From a virus: a stretch of DNA of 42,847 bases. A program made the translations under genes and the position numbers. The notes under the pieces are model-generated. The model made no database searches, was not told the origin of the DNA, and saw nothing but the letters and a program-made list of their open reading frames with translations. The stretch is taken from positions 1 through 42,847 of IMG/VR virus record IMGVR_UViG_3300042560_000801; one strand, written 5' to 3'. Of the stretch, positions 31,460 to 40,285 are shown in pieces; positions within the stretch are counted from its first letter, which is position 1, and each line of letters begins with the position of its first letter.

Positions 31460-31863
31460 TGGCCGCTATTGGCAACCCCGCCGCCGTCCAGGCCGCAGCT
31501 GCAAAGCGCGATCAGTGGGGCCGCGAGCGTTACGAACAGGGTCGCCGCGATGGCGAAGCTCAAGCCGACGCCCGTTATGCCGATCGCCTTGACGCCGCCC
31601 GGCAAGAGCACCTGCAAGAGATCGCGCGCTTGGATGAGCGGCACAAGGCAAACGACATTGAGATTCGCGGTGCGGCCTACTGGCGCGGCAAAGTGATCGG
31701 TGCTGTCGGCGGCCTCGTGGTGGGGTGTTTTCTGACTGTGCTGACCGGCGCGCTGATGTTTAACCAGAACGAACGCGCTTTGCAGGCTGGCGCTAATGTG
31801 GCCCAGGGCGGCATGACCGCGGGGCTGGCTATCGATGCTTTGCAACAAGGGGCAGAACAATGA
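31459..31863 (+). CDS. Single-pass membrane protein with coiled coil
   Basis: A 134-residue protein: a charged helical N-terminal part (KRDQWGRERYEQGRRDGEAQ, then coiled coil LQEIARLDERHKAND) followed by a membrane helix near residues 78-100 (GKVIGAVGGLVVGCFLTVLT) and a Gln/Ala-rich tail. It starts in a TGATG overlap and ends in an ATGA overlap with another membrane peptide. The pair could function in lysis (holin-like) but no family is recognised. Confidence 0.6.
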   Translation: MAAIGNPAAVQAAAAKRDQWGRERYEQGRRDGEAQADARYADRLDAARQEHLQEIARLDERHKANDIEIRGAAYWRGKVIGAVGGLVVGCFLTVLTGALMFNQNERALQAGANVAQGGMTAGLAIDALQQGAEQ

Positions 31864-32036
31864 AGATTGGCGTTGGACTTCCACCCGGTTGGTCCGTTAT
31901 CGGGACGATCTTTACCGGCGCTCTTCTCTGGATTGGCGCGCAGCTGCCGGCATGGCTTTCTTGGGGCTTTACCGTCTTGACGGCGCTTGTCCCTGATGTC
32001 AGTGTGGCCCCTGTTGTTGAGCCCCCTGTGCAGTGA
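31860..32036 (+). CDS. 58-residue membrane protein
   Basis: Starts in an ATGA overlap and ends in a TGATG overlap with the next gene. The sequence has one or two short hydrophobic segments (VIGTIFTGALLWIGAQLPAW, then LSWGFTVLTALVP). It lies just before the terminase genes with another membrane gene, a possible alternative site for holin function. Unknown family. Confidence 0.6.
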   Translation: MKIGVGLPPGWSVIGTIFTGALLWIGAQLPAWLSWGFTVLTALVPDVSVAPVVEPPVQ

Positions 32037-32185
32037 TGGCAAAACGTCCCGGCCTTTACGCTAACATCGCAGCCAAGCGAGCCCGCATTAAAGCGGGCTC
32101 CGGCGAGAAGATGCGGAAGCCAGGCGCAAAAGGCGCTCCCACTGCGAAGGCGTTTCGCGAGAGTGCGAAGACGGCGAAAAGATAA
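32036..32185 (+). CDS. 49-residue basic protein, common in podoviruses
   Basis: The product begins MAKRPGLYANIAAKRARIKA and continues with GSGEKMRKPGAKGAPTAKAF, the recurring sequence of a small basic phage protein of unknown role found in many tailed phages. The TGATG overlap with the upstream gene supports the start. It may be a virion or DNA-binding component. Confidence 0.8.
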   Translation: MAKRPGLYANIAAKRARIKAGSGEKMRKPGAKGAPTAKAFRESAKTAKR

Positions 32186-32207
32186 AACGTAGCTCGCGCG
32201 CGGTAAT

Positions 32208-32555
32208 ATGAAGAAACCAGGTCGCCCTCCTCACGTCAAAACTGAAGAGAACGCGCAGCGCGTTGAGCAGCTGTGCGCCTATGGCATGGATCACGTCACT
32301 ATCGCCAAGATTTTTGGCATTAGCCACGACACGCTGACCAAGTATTATCGCGATGAGCTTGACGTTGGCAAAGCCAAGGTTGTTGAACAGGTTGCAAACT
32401 CGCTGAAGCAGAACGCCCTTAATGGCGACACGCAGGCGCAGAAGTTTTTTCTGTCAAGCCGTGCGGGCTGGAGCGAAAGCTCACAGCAAAAGGTTGATGC
32501 GAGCGTAACCCTTGCCGTCGTCACAGGCGTCCCGCATGCCTCAGAAGCAGATTAG
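32208..32555 (+). CDS. Terminase small subunit
   Basis: A 115-residue protein with KKPGRPPHVKTEENAQRVEQ, then an HTH (DHVTIAKIFGISHDTLTKYY) and RDELDVGKAKVVEQVANSL, the typical pattern of small terminases that recognise phage DNA. The C-terminal GWSESSQ region fits the family. It overlaps the large subunit by 20 bases. The start has only a weak ribosome site. Confidence 0.85.
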   Translation: MKKPGRPPHVKTEENAQRVEQLCAYGMDHVTIAKIFGISHDTLTKYYRDELDVGKAKVVEQVANSLKQNALNGDTQAQKFFLSSRAGWSESSQQKVDASVTLAVVTGVPHASEAD

Positions 32556-33861
32556 TCTCGCCTACTACCCCCGCGAATGGCAAGCCGAATGTCACAAGCG
32601 AAGGGTTAGGTTTCGCGTGTTGGCGCTCCATAGAAGGTCGGGCAAAACCGAGCTTGCGCTGATGGAGCTAATTGACGCGGCGCTTAAGACCACCGCAGAC
32701 CTAGCTTATTACGTCTATCTCGCGCCGTTTTTGAAGCAGGCCAAGACCATCGCATGGGCGCGCTTGAAGCAGCGCCTGGCCCCGCTCCTGAACGTCAACG
32801 CTGTGGCGGTGAACGAAAGCGAGCTAAGCATTAAGCTGGCGCACAATGGCGCAGTGATCCGCATCTTTGGCGGCGACAACCCGGACGCCTTGCGCGGTGT
32901 GCGCCTGGATGGCGTGGTCATCGATGAGGTGGCGCAGATCAAGCCCGAGGTGTGGCAGGACATTATTCAGCCGGCGCTGTCAGACCGCAAAGGTTGGGCG
33001 CTGTTCATCGGTACGCCGTCTGGCGTCAACCTCTTCAGCGAGCTTTTTTTTCGCGCTAAGACCCTGCCTGATTGGGCCTCGGCGCTTTACACTGTGTACG
33101 ACACCGACGCCCTTGATACTGATGAGGTCGCCCGCTTGCGTCGGGATATGAGCGAGACGTCTTTCAGCCGCGAGTATTTGTGCGACTTTAGCGCGGCCGG
33201 CGAGGATCAGCTGATTAGCTTGTCTGACGTCCAGGCCGCGACGCAACGCCACTACGCGATCACAGAGTATCAATGGGCGCCGCGCATTCTTGGCGTTGAC
33301 CCTGCGCGCTTTGGCGATGATCGATCGGTCATCTTCCCGCGCCAAGGGCTTGTGGCGTTCCCGCCCATTGTCTTGCGTGGCGTGGACAACATGGACCTGG
33401 CCTCGCGTGTTGCGGCTAAGATCGCTGAGTGGCAACCCGATGCGGTGTTCGTGGACGCAGGCAATGGCAGCGGCGTGATCGATCGGCTGCGTCAGCTTAA
33501 GCATGAAGTCACAGAAGTCTGGTTTGGCGGACGCCCTATTGACGAAGCGTACAAGGACAAGCGCACCGAGATGTGGTGCGGGTTGGCCGAGTGGATTAAG
33601 CTAGGCGGCGCGATCCCTGATGACGTGGCGCTTAAGCAGGATCTTGCTGCGCCGACTTACGCCTTCACGCAGACGGGTAAGCGCGTGCTGGAAAGCAAGG
33701 ATGACCTCAAGGCGCGCGGGCTTCCCTCACCCGACCTTGGCGACGCCTTGGCCCTGACCTTCGCCGCGCCAGTGGCGGCTAGAACACGCTTTGAGCGCCA
33801 GCGCGATGAGTTGGCCCGGCCTCGCTCGCGTGGTGAGTACAACCCCTTGGATATGGTCTGA
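32536..33861 (+). CDS. Terminase large subunit
   Basis: A 441-residue protein from ATG at 32536. Walker A is HRRSGKT (32-38), Walker B VVIDE (127-131) and the coupling region GTPSGVNLF follows. Nuclease acidic residues are Asp255 (GVDPARFGDD), Asp307 (FVDAGNGSG) and Asp403 (SPDLGDALAL). It cuts and packages DNA into the prohead. A TTG start at 32512 is less likely. Its stop overlaps the next ATG as TGATG. Confidence 0.92.
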   Translation: MPQKQISLAYYPREWQAECHKRRVRFRVLALHRRSGKTELALMELIDAALKTTADLAYYVYLAPFLKQAKTIAWARLKQRLAPLLNVNAVAVNESELSIKLAHNGAVIRIFGGDNPDALRGVRLDGVVIDEVAQIKPEVWQDIIQPALSDRKGWALFIGTPSGVNLFSELFFRAKTLPDWASALYTVYDTDALDTDEVARLRRDMSETSFSREYLCDFSAAGEDQLISLSDVQAATQRHYAITEYQWAPRILGVDPARFGDDRSVIFPRQGLVAFPPIVLRGVDNMDLASRVAAKIAEWQPDAVFVDAGNGSGVIDRLRQLKHEVTEVWFGGRPIDEAYKDKRTEMWCGLAEWIKLGGAIPDDVALKQDLAAPTYAFTQTGKRVLESKDDLKARGLPSPDLGDALALTFAAPVAARTRFERQRDELARPRSRGEYNPLDMV

Positions 33862-34337
33862 TGGCGATCCCGCGCGAGATTGTGGCCAGTGAGTGGATCG
33901 ACCGCGCCTGGCCGCTGCTTGAAGAGCATTATGCCGAGCTGGCGACTGTGCCGGACATCATGTTGCTCAAGCCTGACGTCGAACGCTATCAAACCCTTGA
34001 GGCGGCGGGGAACTTGTTTGCTATCGGTATGTTTGACACTCATGTCGACATTCATGTCGATGGCGCCGAAACCCTGGTTGGCTACAGCGTTAACATTGTG
34101 TGCACTAACCTGCACTATGGCGACCTCTTGATGTGCCAGAATGACTTGCTCTTTGTGCGCAAGTCACACCGGCGCGGCATGACCGGCATGCGGCTGATTA
34201 CGGCGACCGAGCGCGCCGCCAAAGAGCGAGGTGTCAAGATGATGCTGTGGCACGCTAAGCCTGGGACAACCCTTGATCGGATGCTCCCAAAGCTGGGCTA
34301 CGAGCCGTTTGAAACTATCCACTATCAGGTGCTTTAA
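33861..34337 (+). CDS. GNAT-like acetyltransferase
   Basis: A 158-residue protein with the order of a GNAT fold: LFAIGMFDTHVD and ETLVGYSVNIV strands, then VRKSHRRGMTGMRLITATER as the cofactor-binding loop and helix, and YEPFETIHYQ at the end. R-x-x-G-x-G/A spacing is approximated by RRGMTG. Such genes often lie between terminase and portal in podoviruses. Substrate unknown. Confidence 0.75.
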   Translation: MAIPREIVASEWIDRAWPLLEEHYAELATVPDIMLLKPDVERYQTLEAAGNLFAIGMFDTHVDIHVDGAETLVGYSVNIVCTNLHYGDLLMCQNDLLFVRKSHRRGMTGMRLITATERAAKERGVKMMLWHAKPGTTLDRMLPKLGYEPFETIHYQVL

Positions 34338-34642
34338 TGGTCCAAGCTATTGCAGCCGCCGCCGCTGTCGCTACCGCTGGCGCAACCGTTGCGCAAGGGC
34401 GTCAAGCGCAACGTGCTCAACGCAGGGCCGCCGATCAGGCTACTATGCAAGCCGAGATGCAACAACGCCAGGCCGAACGCGAGTTCAACCGCGCCAACCA
34501 GAAGCGCCCCAACATCGCGGCGTTGGCCGCACGCAATCGCGCCATGAGCGGCGGTGGGGTTGGCGGCACATTCCTTACCGGCACAATGGGTGCGCCTACA
34601 TCGAGCGGCATGTTGGGCCGCACGAGCCTGCTAGGATCATGA
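34337..34642 (+). CDS. Small protein upstream of portal
   Basis: A 101-residue protein: Ala-rich hydrophobic start (VQAIAAAAAVATAGATVAQG), Gln/Arg/Ala coiled coil, and a Gly-rich end with GGVGGTFLTGTMG. This recurring protein in podovirus head modules lies just before the portal, with an ATGA overlap at 34639. Probably virion-associated; function unknown. Confidence 0.7.
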   Translation: MVQAIAAAAAVATAGATVAQGRQAQRAQRRAADQATMQAEMQQRQAEREFNRANQKRPNIAALAARNRAMSGGGVGGTFLTGTMGAPTSSGMLGRTSLLGS

Positions 34643-36309
34643 TACCCAAGACCGACATGCTGCGCCGCTGGACGGCGCTTCAGACCGAGCGATCTAGCTG
34701 GATCGCCCACTGGCGCGAGCTGTCGGATTATCTGCTTCCTCGCTCGACGCGGTTCTACAAGAGCGACAGAAATAAAGGCACGAAGAAGCACAACGCCATC
34801 TTTGACAGCACGGCTTCACGCTCCCTGCGCATCCTGTCAGCCGGCATGATGTCGGGCATGACGTCGCCTGCTAGGCCATGGTTTCGTTTGGCTTTGCCCG
34901 ATGAAGATCTGATGGACTATGCGCCGGTCAAGTCATGGCTGGCCGAGACGCAAGGGCGCATGCTGAACGTGTTCGCTCGATCGAACACCTACCTCATGCT
35001 CCATGCGTGCTATGAAGAGCTTGGCGCGTTTGGCACGAGCGCTTCTGTCATCATGGATGACTATGACGCCCTCATCCACCATTACCAAAGCCCTGTTGGC
35101 GAGTTCGCCTTGGCCACGGATTATCGCGGCAACGTCAACACGATTTACCGCGAGTTTGAGAAGACGGTCGCCGAGTTGGTTGCAGAGTTTGGGTATGACC
35201 AGTGCTCGCGCACGACCCAGGCGCTCTACAACTCAGGCAATCTCGATGCGTGGGTGCCAATCATCCACGGCATAGAGCCCCGCTCTGACCGCGATGCACG
35301 CAAGGCCGATGGCAAGAACAAGCCATGGCGCAGCGTGTACTTTGAGCCTGGCCGCGAGGACGCAGGCGACAAGGTATTGCGTGAGAGTGGCTATGATCGC
35401 TTTCCGGGCCTCGCTCCGCGCTGGCACAAGATGCCCGGCGATGTCTATGGCAACAGTCCCGGCATGGAGGCCCTCGGCGACATCAAGCAACTTCAGCACG
35501 AGCAGCTGCGCAAAGCCAATGCGATAGACTATCAAACCAAGCCGCCGCTGCAGGTGCCCGCCAACATGAAGGGCCGCGATCTGGATTACCTGCCTGGCGG
35601 CGTGACCTATGTCGATGCGCCTGGCGCGCAGAACGCAGTGTCCACGCTGTTCAATGTGCAGCTAGACTTGCAACATCTGCTCTTCGACATCCAAGACGTG
35701 CGCGAGCGCATCCGTGGCGCTTTCTATGCCGATCTCTTCCTCATGCTGGCCTCAACCGTTCCAGGCCGCATGACCGCCACTGAGGTAGCCGAGCGGCACG
35801 AAGAGAAGCTCCTGATGCTCGGCCCCGTGCTTGAGCGCCTGCACAATGAGCTTCTTAAGCCCCTGATCGACGAAACCTTCACCCGCATGGTGCAGGCCGA
35901 CCTTGTGCCACCGCCGCCTGAAGCGTTGCAGGGCGTGGAGTTGGACGTAGAGTTCGTCAGCATGCTCGCCCAAGCGCAGCGGGCGATCGGCGTCAATGGC
36001 GTTGATCGCTTCGTTGGGGCCCTTGGCGCGGTGGCTCAGATGCGCCCTGAGGTCATCGACAAGATCGACGTGGACAAGTGGGCTGACAGCTACAGCGACA
36101 TGCTGGGCGTGGATCCTGACATCATCGTTGCATCTGAGAATGTCGCCATCATTCGCCAGCAACGCGCCCAGGCCCAAGCCCAAGCCCAACAGATGCAGGC
36201 CGCGCAGATGCAGGCCGATGCAGCGGCCAAGCTTGGCACGGTCAAGACCGACGAAAAGAACGCCGCGACTGATCTCATTAACCTTTTTAGCGGCTATGGA
36301 GGAACCTAA
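34639..36309 (+). CDS. Portal (head-tail connector) protein
   Basis: A 556-residue protein from ATG at 34639. The start (MLRRWTALQTERSSWIAHWR, then ELSDYLLPRSTRF) and FDSTASRSLRILSAGMMSGM are hallmarks of the T7/BPP-1-type head-tail connector. LASTVPGRMTATEVAERHEE and a Gln/Ala-rich C-terminal helix also fit. It forms the DNA gate for packaging and ejection. The in-frame upstream extension to 34273 would overlap the preceding gene fully and is rejected. Confidence 0.92.
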   Translation: MIPKTDMLRRWTALQTERSSWIAHWRELSDYLLPRSTRFYKSDRNKGTKKHNAIFDSTASRSLRILSAGMMSGMTSPARPWFRLALPDEDLMDYAPVKSWLAETQGRMLNVFARSNTYLMLHACYEELGAFGTSASVIMDDYDALIHHYQSPVGEFALATDYRGNVNTIYREFEKTVAELVAEFGYDQCSRTTQALYNSGNLDAWVPIIHGIEPRSDRDARKADGKNKPWRSVYFEPGREDAGDKVLRESGYDRFPGLAPRWHKMPGDVYGNSPGMEALGDIKQLQHEQLRKANAIDYQTKPPLQVPANMKGRDLDYLPGGVTYVDAPGAQNAVSTLFNVQLDLQHLLFDIQDVRERIRGAFYADLFLMLASTVPGRMTATEVAERHEEKLLMLGPVLERLHNELLKPLIDETFTRMVQADLVPPPPEALQGVELDVEFVSMLAQAQRAIGVNGVDRFVGALGAVAQMRPEVIDKIDVDKWADSYSDMLGVDPDIIVASENVAIIRQQRAQAQAQAQQMQAAQMQADAAAKLGTVKTDEKNAATDLINLFSGYGGT

Positions 36310-36310
36310 C

Positions 36311-36415
36311 ATGCCTGGAATGAAACCCTACGGCGCCAAGCCCGCTGGCAAAGGCGGCAAGATGACCCCGCCGCGCACGCCCCGTCGCCCCGCGCCATCT
36401 CGCAAAGGAAAGTAA
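36311..36415 (+). CDS. 34-residue basic peptide
   Basis: GGAGG lies seven bases before the ATG. The peptide (MPGMKPYGAKPAGKGGKM and a Pro/Arg/Lys-rich end) is similar in style to short basic peptides next to portal genes in related phages. Three bases separate it from the next start. Function unknown. Confidence 0.6.
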   Translation: MPGMKPYGAKPAGKGGKMTPPRTPRRPAPSRKGK

Positions 36416-36418
36416 GCC

Positions 36419-36772
36419 ATGGGTGCGCCCGTCGTTTCACAAGCGCTTGAGACGCTCACAGCCACGATCGAAAACAGCGGCAGTTTGTCCGGCGCTGTGG
36501 ATCTTGGCGGGCGCAAACTCGTGGCGATCGACATGCCGTCGTCGTGGACGGCCGCGTCGCTGACCTTCCAGGCCAGCGTGGATGGCGCCACCTATGATGA
36601 CCTGTACGATGGCGCGACTGAACGCGCGTTGACAGTCGCCGCTTCGCGTTACCTTGCGTTCAATATCGCGGACTGGGTCAGTGTGCGGTTCCTGAAGATC
36701 CGGTCAGGCACAGCCGGCACGCCAGTCAACCAGGCCGCAGCGCGCACGCTCACGCTGGTCGTGCAGCCGTGA
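36419..36772 (+). CDS. Virion structural protein, beta-rich
   Basis: A 117-residue protein with regular beta-strand composition (SGSLSGAVDLGGRKLVAIDM, then LTFQASVDGATYDDL). The order resembles small phage structural proteins that hold a galactose-binding-like fold. It leads the receptor-binding cassette and ends in a GTGA overlap with the lectin-like protein. Role inferred. Confidence 0.65.
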   Translation: MGAPVVSQALETLTATIENSGSLSGAVDLGGRKLVAIDMPSSWTAASLTFQASVDGATYDDLYDGATERALTVAASRYLAFNIADWVSVRFLKIRSGTAGTPVNQAAARTLTLVVQP

Positions 36773-37914
36773 GCATGCTCTGGGCGAAGCGCGGATGGGC
36801 GTCTCCCGGCTCGCAGTTCCTGCGGGCCGCGGAGCAGCTCGGCGCGACCGACGCCTGGGACTTCGTCGACGGCGTGTATGTGCGATCGGGCAGGGCGACG
36901 CCGGATCCCGGCCTCACCGTTACGCGCGCATCAAGCGGGTATGCAGAGACCGCGGGGGGCGTGCTGGTTTCGTTTGCCTCTGGCGAGCTACGGCGCACGG
37001 ATCGGGGTGTGCTGGTAGAGGGGGCGCGGACAAACGGTCTGACGCATAGCCTGACGTTGCAGACAGGATGGGCGGCGTTGCTTGGCGCGACCATTTCGAG
37101 CGCTGACACATTTACGACAACCTCGACCTACGGGTCTGGTGTTGAACCAAATCAGGCTTTAATTGCAGCAGCGGGAACAACAGTGACCAGCTCTGTCTGG
37201 CTCAGTGGCAGCGGTGCATGCGAAATCACGGTAAAAGACGTCAGTGGATCGTTTGGGCGCTCACTAAGCGCGCTCATAACACTAACTTCCACACCAACGC
37301 GATATAGCTTGACGCGCACCTTGGTTGACGCAAACGCAGTCATGGAAATCAGGTCAGTCGGCACCGCATCGACAATTACCGTGTTTAAGCCGCAGCTAGA
37401 AGCGGGCGCGTTTGCGTCGTCTCCGATCGATACGTCAGGCGGAACGGCCACGCGCGCGGCAGACTTGATTGTAGCCAATCAAACGGGACCAACATATCCG
37501 ATTACTTTATACGCGGAAATTGATGGCGCGACGCCCAATGGCGAGCCGTTTCCAAGATTTTTGCAATGGGAGGCGGGAACCGGCGCGCGTATTGAGCTAG
37601 TCAATGCTGACCCCACGCTTACAACGGATCGCACGTATGCCTACGCAGGTATCGGCGGCGGAATTAACGCGGCAGTTGTAAGTGGTTTGTCTGGCCGCAA
37701 AAAAGTCGCGGCAAAGATTGAGAGCGGAGCGCTGCGCTTGTCGGCCAATGGTGGGGCCGTTGCAACCGGCACAGCCACCGGCACAGCGCCAACTGGGGAT
37801 CTGTATTTTGGCAATCGCACAGATGGAGCCCGATCAGCGTTTGATTATCTGCGCCGCGTGGCAATTTTCCCCAGCGCCTTTACTGACGCGCAATTACAGG
37901 CGATCACGTCATGA
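36769..37914 (+). CDS. Lectin-like tail fibre or decoration protein
   Basis: A 381-residue protein with GTG start. TRASSGYAETAGGVLVSF and RGVLVEGARTN are the N-terminal module found in many phage surface proteins. KPQLEAGAFASSPIDTSGG, then TRAADL, closes a carbohydrate-binding-like module, and the C-terminal part (FDYLRRVAIFPSAFTDAQL) is typical of a concanavalin-like fold. It is joined to the next gene by an ATGA overlap. Probably a receptor-binding or fibre component. Confidence 0.72.
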   Translation: MSMLWAKRGWASPGSQFLRAAEQLGATDAWDFVDGVYVRSGRATPDPGLTVTRASSGYAETAGGVLVSFASGELRRTDRGVLVEGARTNGLTHSLTLQTGWAALLGATISSADTFTTTSTYGSGVEPNQALIAAAGTTVTSSVWLSGSGACEITVKDVSGSFGRSLSALITLTSTPTRYSLTRTLVDANAVMEIRSVGTASTITVFKPQLEAGAFASSPIDTSGGTATRAADLIVANQTGPTYPITLYAEIDGATPNGEPFPRFLQWEAGTGARIELVNADPTLTTDRTYAYAGIGGGINAAVVSGLSGRKKVAAKIESGALRLSANGGAVATGTATGTAPTGDLYFGNRTDGARSAFDYLRRVAIFPSAFTDAQLQAITS

Positions 37915-39389
37915 CCAGCAAAGCTTTAGACAACGTCGCCAAACTGCGCGATATCGTCAATGTGCGCGATTTTGGCGCAAGCCCGACAGCCAGCGCAACG
38001 GTCAACACGGCGGCGATTCAAGCGGCGATTGATTATGTGTACGGCCTCATGGGCGGAGGCGCCGTCCAAATCATTGGCGATTACAACATCAATGGCGCTC
38101 TGGTCATCGGGTCGCTGGTGCGCCTGCAGGGGCCAGGGCGGCTGGTGCAAACGGCCTCAAACACGCCCATTATCAAAGTCACCAAAAGCACCTTTAACCA
38201 AGGGTGGTCAATTCGACAACTAGAATTGCGCTATCAGTCAGCTCAACCTAGCACCAACACAGACGCTCGCGCCATCATCCTCTGCGAAGCAAACAAGTTT
38301 AGTTACAGCTTTATCGTTGAGGACGTGCGGATTTGGCAGGCTGCAAAAGGCATCGACGCGCCAGAGGAAACGGCGTCGTTTGCGTTTCTTGGCACGTTTA
38401 ACAACGTGGTGATCGAGCAGTGCTCTGATTGGGGCTTCGACTGGCGCAACGCAATCACCGGCGGAAGCACCTACCTGTCGATGAACAATGTCTGGGTCAA
38501 CAACATCGCGGGACAAGAGATTGCAGGATCAAAAGGCTTTCGCATTCGCGGCTGCGCCACTCTGTGCATTAACGGTATTGCGGCTGATCATGTGCAGGAT
38601 CAGCCGTTTTATTTTGACGCCTGTGTGGGAAATATCGGCGTTCTTACTGCCGAAAGTTGCGATTTGACAAAATCAAGTGGCGGCGCAGAACTAGTAAACA
38701 TTTCAGGCGGAAGCCTGACCATCGGCGAAATTGCGCTGGAATCAAATAACATTACAATCAGCGGAACCGCTTTTGGCGCTGGGCTTCGCGTTACAGACGC
38801 AGCTTATGTGCGCGTGGGGATTTTGCGCGACAACTTTAACGCGGTAAACGACACAAGCAGCGACGATTATTTCACAATCGCCGCTGCGACAAACGCCTCT
38901 GCGGTATATGTTGACAAGTACATTTACAGCCCCAACACAAGCCCGCCAGCCGGTTTTGCGACAGCGCCAAATGGCGCGATTGCGGATTTTAACGCTCCAC
39001 CAAAACTGCGGTTGTTCAGAGAAAATGTCCGAACGGACGTGCGCGGCGGCAGGACGCACATTTTTGGCACATCGCCGCCTGCGTCCGGGACGTGGGCCAA
39101 GGGCGACATCACTTGGAATAATGATCCGATTGATGCTACATCGCCAATCGGTTGGATTTGCTTAGTTGCTGGCACACCGGGCACATGGTTGGAGTTTGGT
39201 GCGCCAATTATAACGCAAGCAACAGCTGCGGCAATCGCGGCAGTCGGTAATGCTATTAACACCACCGGAAAATTTGGCGGCAAATTAGTGTGGGACAGCA
39301 CGAATAACCGCCTGTTGCGTACCCAAGGAGGAGCCGCCGCGGACCCGTGGTATGTGGTTGACGGCAGCGCGTCCGTCACACCAAGCTAA
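37911..39389 (+). CDS. Beta-helix tailspike (pectate-lyase-like fold)
   Basis: A 492-residue protein. LRDIVNVRDFGASPTASATV, followed by AIQAAIDYV and GGGAVQIIGDYNING, is the start of phage pectate-lyase-like spikes. The middle has repeated short strands of a right-handed beta-helix (NNVVIEQCSDWGFDWRN, FRIRGCATLCINGIAAD). The C-terminal TWAKGDITWNNDPIDATSP and WLEFGAP resemble a trimerisation or capping region. Such spikes bind or cut surface polysaccharide; catalytic residues cannot be named. Confidence 0.8.
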   Translation: MTSKALDNVAKLRDIVNVRDFGASPTASATVNTAAIQAAIDYVYGLMGGGAVQIIGDYNINGALVIGSLVRLQGPGRLVQTASNTPIIKVTKSTFNQGWSIRQLELRYQSAQPSTNTDARAIILCEANKFSYSFIVEDVRIWQAAKGIDAPEETASFAFLGTFNNVVIEQCSDWGFDWRNAITGGSTYLSMNNVWVNNIAGQEIAGSKGFRIRGCATLCINGIAADHVQDQPFYFDACVGNIGVLTAESCDLTKSSGGAELVNISGGSLTIGEIALESNNITISGTAFGAGLRVTDAAYVRVGILRDNFNAVNDTSSDDYFTIAAATNASAVYVDKYIYSPNTSPPAGFATAPNGAIADFNAPPKLRLFRENVRTDVRGGRTHIFGTSPPASGTWAKGDITWNNDPIDATSPIGWICLVAGTPGTWLEFGAPIITQATAAAIAAVGNAINTTGKFGGKLVWDSTNNRLLRTQGGAAADPWYVVDGSASVTPS

Positions 39390-39399
39390 GGACATGATC

Positions 39400-39651
39400 A
39401 TGGCATTGAGCAAGACAGTTGAGACACCGCAAGGCTTCATCGCCACTGGCGCATATCATCGCGTTGAAGGCGTCAGCGTGACAAAGACGCAACTGGCGTT
39501 TCGCGTGCGGTCCTATGTGCAAGCGGACAAGCCTGCGTTTGGCGATCAGGGTTATGAATGCGCTTATGACCTGACCGGCGAAAACCCAATCCGGCAGGCG
39601 TATCTGCATCTCAAGATTTTGCCCGAGTGGGCAGATGCGGCAGACGCGTGA
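39400..39651 (+). CDS. Small head-module protein, unknown
   Basis: An 83-residue protein. ATG at 39400 has AAGGA eight bases upstream, better than ATG at 39394. The product has regular beta strands (TKTQLAFRVRSYVQAD, then YECAYDLTGENP) and may be a virion component accompanying the spike. No family recognised. Confidence 0.65.
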   Translation: MALSKTVETPQGFIATGAYHRVEGVSVTKTQLAFRVRSYVQADKPAFGDQGYECAYDLTGENPIRQAYLHLKILPEWADAADA

Positions 39652-39926
39652 TGGCCTGGAATGCTTCTCTCCTTGACGGCCCCGTCCCCATCCCGATTTA
39701 CGGCGAGCCCGATCAAGACGGCGCGCGCCCCGTCACGGGCTACGAACCCGGTTATCATCTTAACGTCGCGCCCCAGGTCTACACCGCAGAAATGGAGCCC
39801 TATCTCATGACCCCCACGGTTCCGCGTCGCGTGTTTGCGGGGGCGGAGACGGTGTTTTTAAGATTCGCCGATGAGGCCGAAGCCCGCAGCGCGCTTGGCG
39901 CTTACTGGATGGAGCCAACAGAATGA
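39651..39926 (+). CDS. Small head-module protein, unknown
   Basis: A 91-residue protein, start overlapping the previous stop as TGATG. Sequence AWNASLLDGPVPIPIYGEPD and later GYHLNVAPQVYTAEMEPY suggest a compact beta fold. It ends ALGAYWMEPTE. No motif or family recognised; it may belong to the virion with its neighbours. Confidence 0.6.
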   Translation: MAWNASLLDGPVPIPIYGEPDQDGARPVTGYEPGYHLNVAPQVYTAEMEPYLMTPTVPRRVFAGAETVFLRFADEAEARSALGAYWMEPTE

Positions 39927-40150
39927 CCAACGTCATCGACGCCCCCATCGTCACCCGCCTATCGCTTAACCCCGAGCGCGTGCTGGAAGCGGCCCTTGGT
40001 AAGCTGAGCGATGTGGTCATCATTGGCTACACGCATGACGGCGAAGAGTACTTCGCGTCATCCGAAGCCAACGGCGCGGAAGTGGTGTGGCTGTTGGAGC
40101 GGGCTAAGCTTCAGCTTTTGCGCATGGGAGACGGCGACAATGCCTCTTAA
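39923..40150 (+). CDS. Small conserved phage protein
   Basis: A 75-residue protein with DVVIIGYTHDGEEYFASSEA and VVWLLERAKLQLL, a pattern I associate with a small phage protein that recurs near structural genes in many tailed phages, of unknown role. ATGA overlap upstream. It overlaps the next gene by eleven bases. Confidence 0.7.
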   Translation: MTNVIDAPIVTRLSLNPERVLEAALGKLSDVVIIGYTHDGEEYFASSEANGAEVVWLLERAKLQLLRMGDGDNAS

Positions 40151-40280
40151 GCGTGGCTCATCCAAGGCGACGGTAAGCGCCAACATCCGCACCGAGATGG
40201 CGGCAGGTCGCCCGCAAAAGCAGGCGGTGGCGATTGCTTTGTCCAAGGCTGGAAAGAGTAAACCGAAAACAAAGCGTTAA
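40140..40280 (+). CDS. 46-residue basic protein, common in phages
   Basis: MPLKRGSSKATVSANIRTEM, then AAGRPQKQAVAIALSKAGKS, is a recurrent small basic phage protein. It starts inside the end of the preceding gene. Probably DNA- or virion-associated; function not known. Confidence 0.8.
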   Translation: MPLKRGSSKATVSANIRTEMAAGRPQKQAVAIALSKAGKSKPKTKR

Positions 40281-40285
40281 CACAA

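Noticed and set aside
34273-34638. Extended start of the portal ORF
   Set aside because: It would overlap a whole conserved small gene, and its translation is Arg/Ser/Cys-rich; ATG at 34639 gives the standard portal N-terminus.
35752-36312. - strand ORF of 186 residues opposite the portal
   Set aside because: His/Leu/Gly-rich shadow of the portal reading frame; no start signals.
36769-39389. Possible diversity-generating retroelement, as known in phage BPP-1
   Set aside because: Despite the BPP-1-like head genes, no reverse transcriptase gene and no repeated template/variable pair was seen near the fibre genes.
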